Shown here piece after piece: positions 47,252 through 55,725 of a stretch of 64,000 nucleotides of DNA. The notes below the pieces were generated by a model that made no database searches, had not been told where the DNA came from, and worked only from the letters and a program-made list of their open reading frames with translations. Location: contig CACZDN010000001.1 of the NCBI GenBank assembly GCA_902779945.1, positions 281,716 through 345,715 of the forward strand. The letters are read 5' to 3'. Every line of letters starts with the position of its first letter. The stretch's first letter is position 1. Source of the DNA: Oscillospiraceae bacterium. Lineage in GTDB: Bacteria; Bacillota; Clostridia; Oscillospirales; Oscillospiraceae. Position numbers and translations under genes: made by a program.

Positions 47252-47655
47252 AGGAGCTGAGAATCGAGGCTGCGATCGACAGACTGGACGAGGTGCTGGC
47301 CTTTGTGGACACGGAGCTCGAGCTGATGGACTGCCCGATGAAAATCCAGATGCAGATCGACGTTGCCGTGGAGGAAATCTATGTCAACATCGCAAGCTAT
47401 GCGTACATGCCCGGCAGAGGGGACGCGATCATCCGCCTGGACACTGACCCTCAGCGGCGCCGCGTCGCAGTTACCTTTATAGACAGCGGCATCCCCTACG
47501 ACCCTCTGGCAAGAGAGGACCCGGACGTCACGCTCTCCGCGGAGGAGCGCGGGATCGGCGGCCTCGGGATCTATATGGTCAAGAAGAGTATGGACGATAT
47601 GAGCTATCGCTACGAAAACGGCCATAACATCCTCCGGATCGAAAAACAGATCTGA
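47248..47655 (+). CDS. RsbW-like anti-sigma serine kinase
   Basis: A 135-residue GHKL (HATPase_c_2) protein. N-box: AVEEIYVNIASYAY with the Asn; G1: DSGIPYDPL; G2: GIGGLGIYMVKKSMD. This is the ATP-binding core of RsbW/SpoIIAB kinases, which phosphorylate a STAS partner and sequester a sigma factor or other target. Starts with TTG sharing bases with the phosphatase stop (TTGA), after GGAGGGGAG. No sigma factor gene is in the cluster. Confidence 0.9.
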   Translation: MKELRIEAAIDRLDEVLAFVDTELELMDCPMKIQMQIDVAVEEIYVNIASYAYMPGRGDAIIRLDTDPQRRRVAVTFIDSGIPYDPLAREDPDVTLSAEERGIGGLGIYMVKKSMDDMSYRYENGHNILRIEKQI

Positions 47656-47734
47656 AAGGCCCCGCAGACAAAACCGTATGCAAAACATTTTTAACATAAT
47701 CCCATTACAAAAACGTGAAAAGGAGAAAAAAACA

Positions 47735-48034
47735 ATGCTGAACATCATCAAAACTAAGGAAGCTGATACCCTGAACGTCAAGCTGGAGGGCCGTCTGGAT
47801 ACGACCACCGCGCCGGAGCTCGAGGCCGAACTGAAAGCCGACCTGGGCGAGACCAAGGCCCTCGTCATGGATTTTGAGAAGCTGGAGTACATATCCTCGG
47901 CAGGCCTGCGTGTGCTGCTGTCCGCGCAGAAGGTGATGAACAAGCAGGGTGAGATGAAGATCATCCACGTCAACGACATCATCAACGAGATCTTCGAGGT
48001 CACCGGCTTCAGCGACATCCTGAATATCGAGTGA
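47735..48034 (+). CDS. RsbV-like STAS anti-anti-sigma factor
   Basis: A 99-residue STAS protein. LNVKLEGRLDTTTAPELE at the start and FEKLEYISSAGLRVLLSAQK in the middle are typical. Ser55 aligns with the phosphorylated Ser of RsbV/SpoIIAA. AAAGGAG lies eight bases upstream of the ATG at 47735; the earlier frame start is not used. It closes the cluster and is followed by a terminator. Expected cycle: phosphorylated by the 47248 kinase, reset by the 45212 phosphatase. Confidence 0.92.
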   Translation: MLNIIKTKEADTLNVKLEGRLDTTTAPELEAELKADLGETKALVMDFEKLEYISSAGLRVLLSAQKVMNKQGEMKIIHVNDIINEIFEVTGFSDILNIE

Positions 48035-48049
48035 GACCCCCAAAAAAGA

Positions 48050-48082
48050 ACGCTGCGAGCGCCGCTCGCAGCGTCTTTTTTG
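48050..48082. terminator. Terminator of the partner-switching cluster
   Basis: Near-perfect 11-bp palindrome CGCTGCGAGCG (48051-48061) with CGCTCGCAGCG (48063-48073), followed by TCTTTTTT and preceded by CAAAAAAG. Strong, and usable from both sides. A second copy of its 3' end, GCAGCGTCTTTTTTTGC, follows at 48088-48104. Confidence 0.85.
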
Positions 48083-48109
48083 CTGTTGGCAGCGTCTTTT
48101 TTTGCCGCC

Positions 48110-48138
48110 TTGACCGCGGAGGACTTCCATGGTACAAT
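48110..48138 (+). promoter_or_regulatory. Promoter of the 48172 methyltransferase
   Basis: TTGACC (48110-48115), 17-base spacer, TACAAT (48133-48138), 34 bases before the start codon. Good sigma-A match. Confidence 0.7.
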
Positions 48139-48171
48139 ACCTAAGTTATCATTCCGGATTGGGAGACTGTT

Positions 48172-49035
48172 ATGTTTGTTGCAGATCAATGGCAGGATTT
48201 TGAGCTGATCGACTGCTCAAAGGGTGAGAAGCTGGAGCGCTGGGGGCGCTACTATCTTGTGCGCCCGGACCCGCAGGCCATCTGGGACACGCCGCGCCGC
48301 AACCGGCACTGGAACGACCGCAACGCCCGCTATCGGCGCAGCGAGACCGGCGGCGGCAGCTGGGACAAGGGCGACCTGCCCGAAAACTGGCGCATCCGCT
48401 ACGGGGAGCTGAGCTTCAACGTCAAGCCCATGAACTTCAAACACACCGGCCTCTTTCCCGAACAGGCCGCAAACTGGGACTGGGCCATGGACAGAATCCG
48501 CAGAGCCGGGCGGGAGATCAGCGTACTGAACCTCTTCGGCTACACCGGCGCGGCGACGGTGGCCTGTCTCAAGGCAGGCGCCTCTGTCTGTCACGTGGAT
48601 GCGGCAAAGGGCATGGTCGCCTGGGGCAGGGAGAACGCCGCGGCCTCCGGCCTGCAGGACGCCCCGGTCCGCTGGATCGTAGATGACTGCGCAAAGTTTG
48701 TCGAGCGGGAGATCCGCCGCGGGCGCCGCTACGACGCCATTATCATGGACCCGCCCTCCTACGGCCGCGGCCCCGGGGGTGAGGTCTGGAAGCTCGAGCA
48801 GAACCTCTGGCCCTTTGTCTCCCTCTGTGCCGGCGTCCTGTCGGACGAGCCGCTCTTTGTGCTCATCAACTCCTACACCACGGGCCTCTCCGCCTCGGTG
48901 CTGAGCTATGTGACCGAGAGCATCTTCACCAAAAAATTCGGCGGCCGCTCCGACAGTCAGGAGCTCGCCCTCCCCGTTACCGAGAGCGGCCTGTACCTGC
49001 CCTGCGGCGCGTCGTGCCGCTGGGAAAAAGAATAG
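48172..49035 (+). CDS. Class I SAM-dependent rRNA methyltransferase (RlmI/RlmK-type)
   Basis: A 287-residue Rossmann methyltransferase. Residues 80-110 have a conserved GLFPEQAANWDW segment of RlmI-like enzymes; motif I is VLNLFGYTGAATVACLKAG; the acidic motif II is CHVDAAKGMVAWGREN; the catalytic motif IV is DPPSYGRG. These point to methylation of an rRNA base. No PUA domain is present, so the protein is shorter than RlmI. The TAG stop runs straight into a hairpin that equals the fused ends of the AGGCAATACCGC element. Confidence 0.87.
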   Translation: MFVADQWQDFELIDCSKGEKLERWGRYYLVRPDPQAIWDTPRRNRHWNDRNARYRRSETGGGSWDKGDLPENWRIRYGELSFNVKPMNFKHTGLFPEQAANWDWAMDRIRRAGREISVLNLFGYTGAATVACLKAGASVCHVDAAKGMVAWGRENAAASGLQDAPVRWIVDDCAKFVEREIRRGRRYDAIIMDPPSYGRGPGGEVWKLEQNLWPFVSLCAGVLSDEPLFVLINSYTTGLSASVLSYVTESIFTKKFGGRSDSQELALPVTESGLYLPCGASCRWEKE

Positions 49036-49064
49036 GGCAATACCGCGTGATGCGGTATTGCCTT
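49036..49064. repeat. Reduced AGGCAATACCGC element: two terminal repeats joined as a hairpin
   Basis: GGCAATACCGC (49036-49046), a 5-base loop and GCGGTATTGCC (49052-49062), perfect complements, then TT. It equals the two ends of the 160-base element with the middle gone and starts at the stop codon of the methyltransferase. It may now serve as a terminator. Confidence 0.65.
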
Positions 49065-49160
49065 AAAAGTGGAGTGCGGAGCGTGAGGAGCGACGCTGCG
49101 ATGTTTGCTCCGCATAAGTGCCGAAGGGACACCTTCACTTCACTCTCCGCACTCTTTTGA
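49065..49160. repeat. AGTGGAGTG-type inverted-repeat element, copy 2
   Basis: AAGTGGAGTGCGGAGCGTGA at the left and a pyrimidine-rich arm ending CTCTCCGCACTCTTTT at the right are inverted repeats. The right half shares GTGCCGAAGGGACACCTTCA with the copy at 20893-21020. It forms most of the leader of the ECF operon. Confidence 0.55.
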
Positions 49161-49173
49161 AAGAGGAATCGCC

Positions 49174-50022
49174 TTGGAACCGATCATTCGATTTGAAAAT
49201 GTACACTACACCTACCCCGGGGACGAGCTGGAGAGCCTTTGCGGGGTGAGCCTTGCAATCGAGAAGGGCAGCTTTGTGGCGGTGCTGGGGCACAACGGCT
49301 CGGGCAAATCCACGCTGGCCAAGCACATGAACGCCATCCTCGTCCCGGACGAGGGGCGCGTGCTCATCGAGGGCGTGGACACCGCGGACGAGGAGCGCCT
49401 GCTTGACGTGCGCCGCCGCGTCGGCATGGTCTTCCAGAACCCCGACAATCAGATCGTGGCAAACGTCGTGGAGGACGACGTGGCCTTCGCGCCCGAAAAC
49501 CTCGGCGTGGAGCCCGCGGAGATCCGCAGGAGGGTGGATGCCTCCCTGCGCCTCGTGGGGATGTACGATTTTCGTATGCACGCCCCGCACCTCCTATCCG
49601 GCGGACAGAAGCAGCGCGTCGCCATCGCGGGCGTCATCGCCATGCAGCCGGAGATCATCGTCCTGGACGAGCCGACCGCCATGCTGGACCCCCAGGGTCG
49701 GCACGAGGTGGTCAGTACCGCGTTTTCCCTCTGCAGGGCCAGGGGCATGACCGTCGTATACATCACCCACCACATGGACGAGTGCATCGACGCCGACCGC
49801 CTCATCGTCATGTCCAACGGCCGCGTCGCCGCGGACGGGACGCCGGCGGAGGTCTTTGCAAACACCGCCCTCATGGAGCGGGAGGGCCTGGACGTGCCCG
49901 AGACGGTGCGCCTTCTGCAGGAGCTGCGCGCCGCCGGCGTCAGGCTCGAGGGCGAACCTCTCGCAGTCGAGCCCTGCGCGGAGCTGATCGCACAAGCACT
50001 GTTGAAACGGAGTCGGAAGTAA
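49174..50022 (+). CDS. ecfA1: ECF transporter ATPase EcfA1
   Basis: A 282-residue ABC ATPase of the energy-coupling module for vitamin uptake. Walker A GHNGSGKST, Q-loop VFQNPDNQIV, signature LSGGQKQR, Walker B IIVLDEPTAMLDP, H-loop ITHHMDE. The TTG at 49174, seven bases after GAGGA, starts the conserved sequence (EPIIRFENV); the upstream frame lies in a repeat element. Directly followed by ecfA2 without a gap. The S component that sets substrate is not nearby, as usual for group II systems. Confidence 0.94.
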   Translation: MEPIIRFENVHYTYPGDELESLCGVSLAIEKGSFVAVLGHNGSGKSTLAKHMNAILVPDEGRVLIEGVDTADEERLLDVRRRVGMVFQNPDNQIVANVVEDDVAFAPENLGVEPAEIRRRVDASLRLVGMYDFRMHAPHLLSGGQKQRVAIAGVIAMQPEIIVLDEPTAMLDPQGRHEVVSTAFSLCRARGMTVVYITHHMDECIDADRLIVMSNGRVAADGTPAEVFANTALMEREGLDVPETVRLLQELRAAGVRLEGEPLAVEPCAELIAQALLKRSRK

Positions 50023-50883
50023 ATGGCAGAGATCGTCACGGAAAAGCTGTGCCACACCTACAGCGCGGGCACGCCCTTCGAGCAGACCGCGATCAAAGAC
50101 GTCAGCCTGCGCATCCCGCAGGGGCAGTTCGCGGCGGTGATCGGGCATACAGGCTCCGGCAAGTCCACCTTTATTCAGCACCTCAACGCCCTGCTGCAGC
50201 CCTCCTCCGGCCGGGTTCTGCTGGACGGGCAGGACATCAACCGGGACAAGTTTTCACGGCGCGACGTGAAGTGGAAGGTCGGGCTCGTGTTCCAATACCC
50301 GGAGTATCAGCTCTTTGAGGAGACGGTCTACCGGGACATTGCCTTCGGGCCGGCCAATATGCGGCTTGGGAAAGAGGAGATCGACGAGCGTGTGCGGGAG
50401 GCTGCCGCCTTCACCGGTGTGGAGGAGGCGCTGTTCGAGCGCTCTCCCCTCGAACTCTCGGGCGGGCAGAAGCGCCGCATCGCTATCGCGGGCGTGATCG
50501 CCATGCGGCCCGAGATCCTGATCCTGGACGAGCCGACCGCTGGTCTCGACCCTGCGGGCTGCGCGCAGATCCTGGAGAACATCCGAAACTATCGGGAAAA
50601 AAGCGGCGCGACGGTCCTGATCGTCAGCCACAGCATGGACGACGTGGCCCGCCTTGCCGAGCGCATCATCGTCTTTGACCGCGGCTGCGTCGCCATGGAC
50701 GGCACACCGGAGGAGGTCTTCACCCACGCGAGCGCGCTCGGGGAGATCGGCCTGAGCATTCCGAAGGCGGCCCAGCTCGCCTGCGCGCTGAAGAAGCAGG
50801 GCGTCCCGCTGCCGGACGGCATCTTTACCCATGAGCGGCTGCTGCGGGAGCTTCTTGCGGTGAAGGAGGGGCGCGTATGCTGA
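50023..50883 (+). CDS. ecfA2: ECF transporter ATPase EcfA2
   Basis: A 286-residue partner of EcfA1. Walker A GHTGSGKST, Q-loop VFQYPEYQLFEETVYRDI (the YPE.QLF form marks EcfA2), signature LSGGQKRR, Walker B ILILDEPTAGLDP, H-loop VSHSMDD. ATG follows the ecfA1 stop directly. The stop lies seven bases inside ecfT. Confidence 0.95.
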   Translation: MAEIVTEKLCHTYSAGTPFEQTAIKDVSLRIPQGQFAAVIGHTGSGKSTFIQHLNALLQPSSGRVLLDGQDINRDKFSRRDVKWKVGLVFQYPEYQLFEETVYRDIAFGPANMRLGKEEIDERVREAAAFTGVEEALFERSPLELSGGQKRRIAIAGVIAMRPEILILDEPTAGLDPAGCAQILENIRNYREKSGATVLIVSHSMDDVARLAERIIVFDRGCVAMDGTPEEVFTHASALGEIGLSIPKAAQLACALKKQGVPLPDGIFTHERLLRELLAVKEGRVC

Positions 50884-51674
50884 AGGACATCACCCTCGGC
50901 CAGTATTTCCCCGGCGATACCGTCGTCCACCGTCTCGACCCGCGCACCAAGATCCTGCTGGTCGTCGTCTACATCGTCGCGCTCTTTCAGGCGGAGGGCT
51001 GGATCGGCTACGCGCTGGTGACGCTGGTGACGCTTCTGTGTACAGCACTCTCCAGAATCAGGCTGCGCAGCATGTTCAAGGGCGTCCGGCCCATGCTCTT
51101 CATCATCGCACTGACGGCCCTGCTCAATATCTTCTACACGACCGGCACGCCCATACGCCCCGGCTGGATCGTCACCTGGGAGGGCCTTGCCCGCGCGGTG
51201 CAGATGATGCTCAGAATTGTGCTGCTCATCTCCGGCACCTTTCTTTTGACCTATACGACAAGCCCCATTGCACTCACGGACGGGCTGGAGCTCCTTCTGA
51301 ACCCGCTGAAGAAGCTCAGGGTCCCCGTGCATGAGATGACCATTATGATGAGCATGGCCCTGCGATTCATTCCCACGCTGATCTCCGAGACGGACAAGAT
51401 CATGTCGGCACAGAAGGCGCGCGGCGCGGATTTCGAGACCGGCAGCCTCACCCGGCGGGCGAAGGCCCTGCTGCCGATTCTGGTGCCGCTCTTCGTCTCG
51501 GCCTTCAAGCGCGCGGACGAGCTGGCCGTGGCTATGGAGAGCCGCTGTTACCACGGCGGCGAGGGGCGCACGCGCATGAAGCAGCTCAGAATGGAGCGCC
51601 GGGACTGCATCGCGCTGATCCTCGGCGGCATCTTTCTCGCGCTCATGATCGCGCTGAAAAGTCTGTGCCTATGA
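50877..51674 (+). CDS. ecfT: ECF transporter transmembrane protein EcfT
   Basis: A 265-residue membrane protein coupling the two ATPases to interchangeable S components. It starts LGQYFPGDTVVHRLDPRTKI, a standard EcfT opening, has four to six helices, and carries the coupling helix motif AQKARGAD near residue 180. AGGAGGGG lies just before the ATG inside ecfA2. The stop shares bases with truA. Confidence 0.95.
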   Translation: MLKDITLGQYFPGDTVVHRLDPRTKILLVVVYIVALFQAEGWIGYALVTLVTLLCTALSRIRLRSMFKGVRPMLFIIALTALLNIFYTTGTPIRPGWIVTWEGLARAVQMMLRIVLLISGTFLLTYTTSPIALTDGLELLLNPLKKLRVPVHEMTIMMSMALRFIPTLISETDKIMSAQKARGADFETGSLTRRAKALLPILVPLFVSAFKRADELAVAMESRCYHGGEGRTRMKQLRMERRDCIALILGGIFLALMIALKSLCL

Positions 51675-52438
51675 AAAACATCGCCCTTTGTCTGCGCTAT
51701 GACGGCAGCCGCTACCACGGGTGGCAGGTGCAGAAAAACGACATCACCGTGGCCGAAACGCTGGAGGAGGCCATCTGCAGGGCCTGCGGCGAGAGGACGC
51801 GCGTCGTCGGCTGCGGCCGCACGGACGCTGGCGTCCACGCCCTGCGCTACTGCGCGAATTTCCGCAGCGACACACGCATACCCATGGAGAGACTGCCCCT
51901 CGCCCTCAACGCGCGGCTGCCGGAGGATATCGCCGTGCTGGACGCCTGCGAGGAGGAGGAGCGCTTTAATGCGATCGGCTCCTGTATAAAAAAAGAATAT
52001 GTATATAAAATACTGAACAGAAAGATACGCGACCCCTTTCTCGAAAAGCGGGTCTGCTTCTACCCGCAGGGTCTCGACCTCGCGCTTATGCAGCGCGCGG
52101 CGCGGGCCTTTGAAGGCACGCACGACTTTCGCGCGGTGCGCTCTGTCGGGACGGAGACGAAGACCACCATCCGCACCGTCCACTGGTGCCGCGCCGAGCG
52201 GGAGGGAGACCTCATCACGGTCTCGATCTGCGCGGACGGCTTTCTCTACAACATGTGCAGGGCCATGGTCGGCACCATGGTCTACGCCTCCTACGGAAAG
52301 CTCCTGCCGGAGGAGATCCCCGCGCTTCTCGAAAAGGGCGACCGGCGTCTCACCGGACCGACCATGCCGCCCCAGGGTCTCTACCTCAACCGCGTCTGGT
52401 ATGATGGCGCGGCGGGCAACATGATGGCGCGGAATTGA
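51671..52438 (+). CDS. truA: tRNA pseudouridine(38-40) synthase TruA
   Basis: A 255-residue enzyme making pseudouridine at 38-40 in the tRNA anticodon arm. It begins with the YDGSRYHGWQ motif, has the catalytic Asp in GCGRTDAGVHA, then HDFRAV and GFLYNMCRAMVGTM. The ATG at 51671 overlaps the ecfT stop (ATGA), in the common order ecfA1-ecfA2-ecfT-truA. Confidence 0.96.
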   Translation: MKNIALCLRYDGSRYHGWQVQKNDITVAETLEEAICRACGERTRVVGCGRTDAGVHALRYCANFRSDTRIPMERLPLALNARLPEDIAVLDACEEEERFNAIGSCIKKEYVYKILNRKIRDPFLEKRVCFYPQGLDLALMQRAARAFEGTHDFRAVRSVGTETKTTIRTVHWCRAEREGDLITVSICADGFLYNMCRAMVGTMVYASYGKLLPEEIPALLEKGDRRLTGPTMPPQGLYLNRVWYDGAAGNMMARN

Positions 52439-52463
52439 TTTGTTCACAAAGATATGCTACACT
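52435..52463 (+). promoter_or_regulatory. Promoter of the CvpA-like gene
   Basis: TTGATT (52435-52440), 17-base spacer, TACACT (52458-52463), beginning at the truA stop and about 30 bases before the next gene. Confidence 0.55.
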
Positions 52464-52494
52464 AACCCTGCTTTGAAAAGGATGGGCGGTACAT

Positions 52495-53211
52495 ATGAAA
52501 GCTGTTATTGATATTTTACTCATTATTATCATCGCCCTCTGCACCTGGAACGGCTACAAGCGCGGTCTGGTGGGCGGCGTCGCGGGCATCCTTGCAATCA
52601 TCGTCTCGCTGCTCGGGGCCAGCATCGTCTCGGCCGCCTATTCGCATGAGGTCGTGCCCGCGCTCAAGCCCTTTGTCGACGGGTATCTTGACTCCCACCG
52701 CAACCGGGACGCGATTCTCGAGCGCATGGGCTACGGGAGCAGCGAGCTTTCCCTGGAGGACATCCTCGATCAGGACAGTTCCCTGCGCTATGACTACGCC
52801 TATGAGAGCCTGAGTGATCTCGGGCTCTACAGCAAGCGGGCGGAGGAGCTTGCCGGGCGCTCTGTCAGCTACGCCGAGGAGACCGGGGCCACCATGACGG
52901 ACGCGATCGTCTCTGTCCTCTGCGACACCATCACCAGGGTCGGCACCATGGTGATCGCGTTTTTGCTGATTCTGATTCTGCTCGTCGCCGTCGCCAGCAT
53001 CGGCAATCTCTCTTTCCGCCTGCCCAATCTCGAGAACGTGGATGAGATCGGCGGCGCGATCCTGGGCTTCGGCAAGGGCTTTCTGTACTGCATCCTGCTC
53101 TGCTGGCTGCTGAGCTTTCTCGGCCTTTTCATCGGGAAGGATACCATGGCCCACACCACTCTGGGCCGCTTCTTCCTGATCTTCGACTCGCTCACCGGCG
53201 GATTCATGTAA
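52495..53211 (+). CDS. CvpA-family membrane protein
   Basis: A 238-residue protein with four predicted helices: one at 3-20, a second at 25-50 with the family's NGYKRGLVGGVAGILA, a third near 145-165 and a fourth near 185-215 with GAILGFGKGFLY. That pattern fits the CvpA/colicin V production family. Its role is uncertain; homologues affect envelope stress and bacteriocin export. The long extracytoplasmic loop (about 50-135) is charged. A palindrome TTTCAAAAC-tgc-GTTTTGAAA follows directly at 53217-53237. Confidence 0.8.
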   Translation: MKAVIDILLIIIIALCTWNGYKRGLVGGVAGILAIIVSLLGASIVSAAYSHEVVPALKPFVDGYLDSHRNRDAILERMGYGSSELSLEDILDQDSSLRYDYAYESLSDLGLYSKRAEELAGRSVSYAEETGATMTDAIVSVLCDTITRVGTMVIAFLLILILLVAVASIGNLSFRLPNLENVDEIGGAILGFGKGFLYCILLCWLLSFLGLFIGKDTMAHTTLGRFFLIFDSLTGGFM

Positions 53212-53324
53212 TACGTTTTCAAAACTGCGTTTTGAAATTGCAATGCCCGCGCGGGTTGCGCCGGACGCGCGGGAGCGCCCGGCGCGGCCGGCACGGGGTA
53301 TTGCTTTGCTCGTCTCGTGGCGTT

Positions 53325-53355
53325 TTGCCGTGGCAGAGCTGCGGCAAGGCTTTTT
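53325..53355 (+). terminator. Hairpin with T-run just ahead of the ClpE-like gene
   Basis: TTGCCG (53325-53330) pairs with CGGCAA (53342-53347), then GGCTTTTT. It could end the CvpA-like transcript or act in the leader of the following gene, whose ATG is 27 bases further. The 170-base gap otherwise holds GC-rich palindromes only; no CtsR box was recognised. Confidence 0.4.
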
Positions 53356-53381
53356 AACCCTATCAATCACGGAGGATTTTC

Positions 53382-55724
53382 ATGCGGCCTACAATTTGCA
53401 CCCGCTGCGGCAAGAACGTCGCGGTGGTCTTTATCACAAAAATAGAAAACGGTCAGACCAGAAACGAGGGGCTGTGCCTCAAATGTGCGCGGGAGCTGCA
53501 TATCAAGCCCGTGGACGACGTCATCAACAAGATGGGCCTGTCGGATGAGGATCTTGACGGCCTGACGGGCGAGATGATGAACGCCCTGAGCGGCGTGGAG
53601 GAGCTCACTCCCATGGATGAGGACGACCACAGCGCCGATGACGACGGCAAGACCGCGACCTTCCCCTTCCTCAACCGCCTCTTCGGCGGCGGGAACAGCG
53701 GGGGAGACAGCGCGCCGCCCCCGCCCCCCAGCGCGGAAAGCCGCCGGGGAGAGAAGGACCAGCTCGGCCAGAAGGGCGGCAAGCGCAAGTTCCTGGACAA
53801 CTACTGCATCGACCTGACCCAGCGTGCGCGCGAGGGGAAGCTCGACCGCATGGTCGGGCGTGAGGAGGAGTTGGAGCGCGTGATCCAGATCCTCAACCGC
53901 CGCCAGAAAAACAACCCCTGCCTTATCGGCGAGCCGGGCGTCGGCAAGACCGCCATCGCCGAGGGGCTGGCCCAGCGCATCGCGAACGGGGACGTGCCGG
54001 CCAAGCTCAAGGAGAAGCAGGTCTTCCTGCTGGACCTCACGGCTCTCGTCGCGGGGACGCAGTTTCGCGGCCAGTTTGAGAGCCGCATGAAGGGCCTCAT
54101 CGAGGAGATCCGCAAGCAGGGCAATGTCATCCTCGTGATCGACGAAGTGCACAACATCGTTGGCGCGGGCGACGCCGAAGGCAGCATGAACGCCGCCAAT
54201 ATCCTCAAGCCCGCCCTCTCCCGGGGTGAGATCCAGGTCATCGGCGCCACCACCTTTACCGAGTACCGCAAGCACATCGAGAAGGACGCCGCGCTCGAGC
54301 GCCGCTTCCAGCCCGTCACGGTGGCGGAGCCGTCGATCGAGGACAGCGTGCAGATCCTCTGCGGCATCGCCCGCTATTACGAGGAGCACCACGGCGTCGC
54401 GATCAGCGACGAGATGTGCCGCCAGGCTGTCCTGCTGAGTGAGCGCTACATCACCGACCGCTTCCTGCCGGACAAGGCCATCGACCTCATCGACGAGGCC
54501 TGCTCCGACGTAAACCTCAAGAACCCGGACATCAACCGCCGCACGGAGCTGGAACGTGATCTCGAAAACCTCCGCTTCGAGCGCGAGGCCCTGATGAGCG
54601 CCGACGCGCCCCAGGGTCAGCCACTCACGGACGAGATGCTGGATAAGCGCTACGCCCGCATCGCCGAGCTTCGAAGCCGCGAAATGCAGCGCGAGGCGGA
54701 ACTCAAAGAGCTGGACGCGAAGCCGCGCCCGGCCCTGAGCGTGGAGAACCTCGCCCGCATCATCGAACTCTGGACCAAGATCCCCGCCTCCACCATCCGC
54801 GAGGACGAGCTGGAGAGGCTGTCAAAGCTGGACGAGCGGCTCAAGGCCCACATCATCGGTCAGGACGAGGCGGTCGAGGCCGTCTGCGCCGCGATCCGCA
54901 GAAGCCGCGTCGGGCTCAAGGTCAAGCGCAAGCCGGTCAGCTTCATCTTCGTGGGGCCCACCGGCGTCGGCAAGACGGAGCTTGTCAAGCAGCTCGCCGC
55001 CGATATGTTCGACACGCCCGAGAGCCTGATCCGCCTTGACATGTCGGAGTTTATGGAGAAGTTCTCCGTCTCGCGCATCATCGGCTCGCCCCCGGGCTAC
55101 GTGGGCTATGACGAGGCAGGCCAGCTCACCGAGAAGATCCGCCGCAAACCCTACAGCGTGGTGCTCTTTGACGAGATCGAAAAGGCGCATCCCGACGTTA
55201 TGAACATCCTCCTGCAGATCCTTGACGACGGACATATCACGGACGCCCAGGGCCGGAACGTGAACTTTGAGAACACCGTCATCGTCATGACCACCAACGC
55301 CGGCTCCTCCAACAAATCCGGCGCGGTCGGCTTCGGCGGCAGCCTCAGCGACATGTCGCGCGAGCGGGCCATGAAAGCGCTCAACGAGTTTCTGCGTCCC
55401 GAGTTTATCAACCGCGTGGATGAGGTTGTCTGCTTCAACCAGCTCACGGAGGAGAATTTCCGCGCCATTGCAGAGCTCATGCTGCAAGAGCTCCGCGCAG
55501 TCATGGCAGAGAAGGGCGTTGCCCTCGGCTGGGACGAAAGCCTCATCGACTACCTGGTGAAGGAGGCTTACTCCGTCACATACGGCGCGCGCAGCCTGCG
55601 CCGCACCATCCAGAAGAAGGTGGAGGACGAGATCGCCCGCTTCATCGTCGATAACCGCGGACACGAGATCCGGAACATCCAGATCAAAGCCGACGCCGAG
55701 CAAAGGCTGCTGATCGAAGAATAA
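53382..55724 (+). CDS. clpE: ClpE-like AAA+ unfoldase with N-terminal zinc finger
   Basis: A 780-residue HSP100 protein. Residues 1-40 form a C4 zinc finger (C6, C9, C32, C35), as in ClpE, in place of the Clp_N repeats of ClpC. A long acidic and proline-rich linker (70-135) follows. AAA-1: Walker A GEPGVGKT (183-190), Walker B VIDEV. A short coiled-coil segment lies about 385-445. AAA-2: Walker A GPTGVGKT (525-532), Walker B VVLFDEIEK. VGF at 649-651 is the ClpP-docking tripeptide, so it likely feeds ClpP. ClpP is not in the window. A strong hairpin follows the stop. Confidence 0.93.
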   Translation: MRPTICTRCGKNVAVVFITKIENGQTRNEGLCLKCARELHIKPVDDVINKMGLSDEDLDGLTGEMMNALSGVEELTPMDEDDHSADDDGKTATFPFLNRLFGGGNSGGDSAPPPPPSAESRRGEKDQLGQKGGKRKFLDNYCIDLTQRAREGKLDRMVGREEELERVIQILNRRQKNNPCLIGEPGVGKTAIAEGLAQRIANGDVPAKLKEKQVFLLDLTALVAGTQFRGQFESRMKGLIEEIRKQGNVILVIDEVHNIVGAGDAEGSMNAANILKPALSRGEIQVIGATTFTEYRKHIEKDAALERRFQPVTVAEPSIEDSVQILCGIARYYEEHHGVAISDEMCRQAVLLSERYITDRFLPDKAIDLIDEACSDVNLKNPDINRRTELERDLENLRFEREALMSADAPQGQPLTDEMLDKRYARIAELRSREMQREAELKELDAKPRPALSVENLARIIELWTKIPASTIREDELERLSKLDERLKAHIIGQDEAVEAVCAAIRRSRVGLKVKRKPVSFIFVGPTGVGKTELVKQLAADMFDTPESLIRLDMSEFMEKFSVSRIIGSPPGYVGYDEAGQLTEKIRRKPYSVVLFDEIEKAHPDVMNILLQILDDGHITDAQGRNVNFENTVIVMTTNAGSSNKSGAVGFGGSLSDMSRERAMKALNEFLRPEFINRVDEVVCFNQLTEENFRAIAELMLQELRAVMAEKGVALGWDESLIDYLVKEAYSVTYGARSLRRTIQKKVEDEIARFIVDNRGHEIRNIQIKADAEQRLLIEE

Positions 55725-55725
55725 C

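Noticed and set aside
53217-53237. Palindrome TTTCAAAAC/GTTTTGAAA as a regulator operator
   Set aside because: It follows the CvpA-like stop, has no nearby promoter signal and only one copy; more likely a 3' hairpin.
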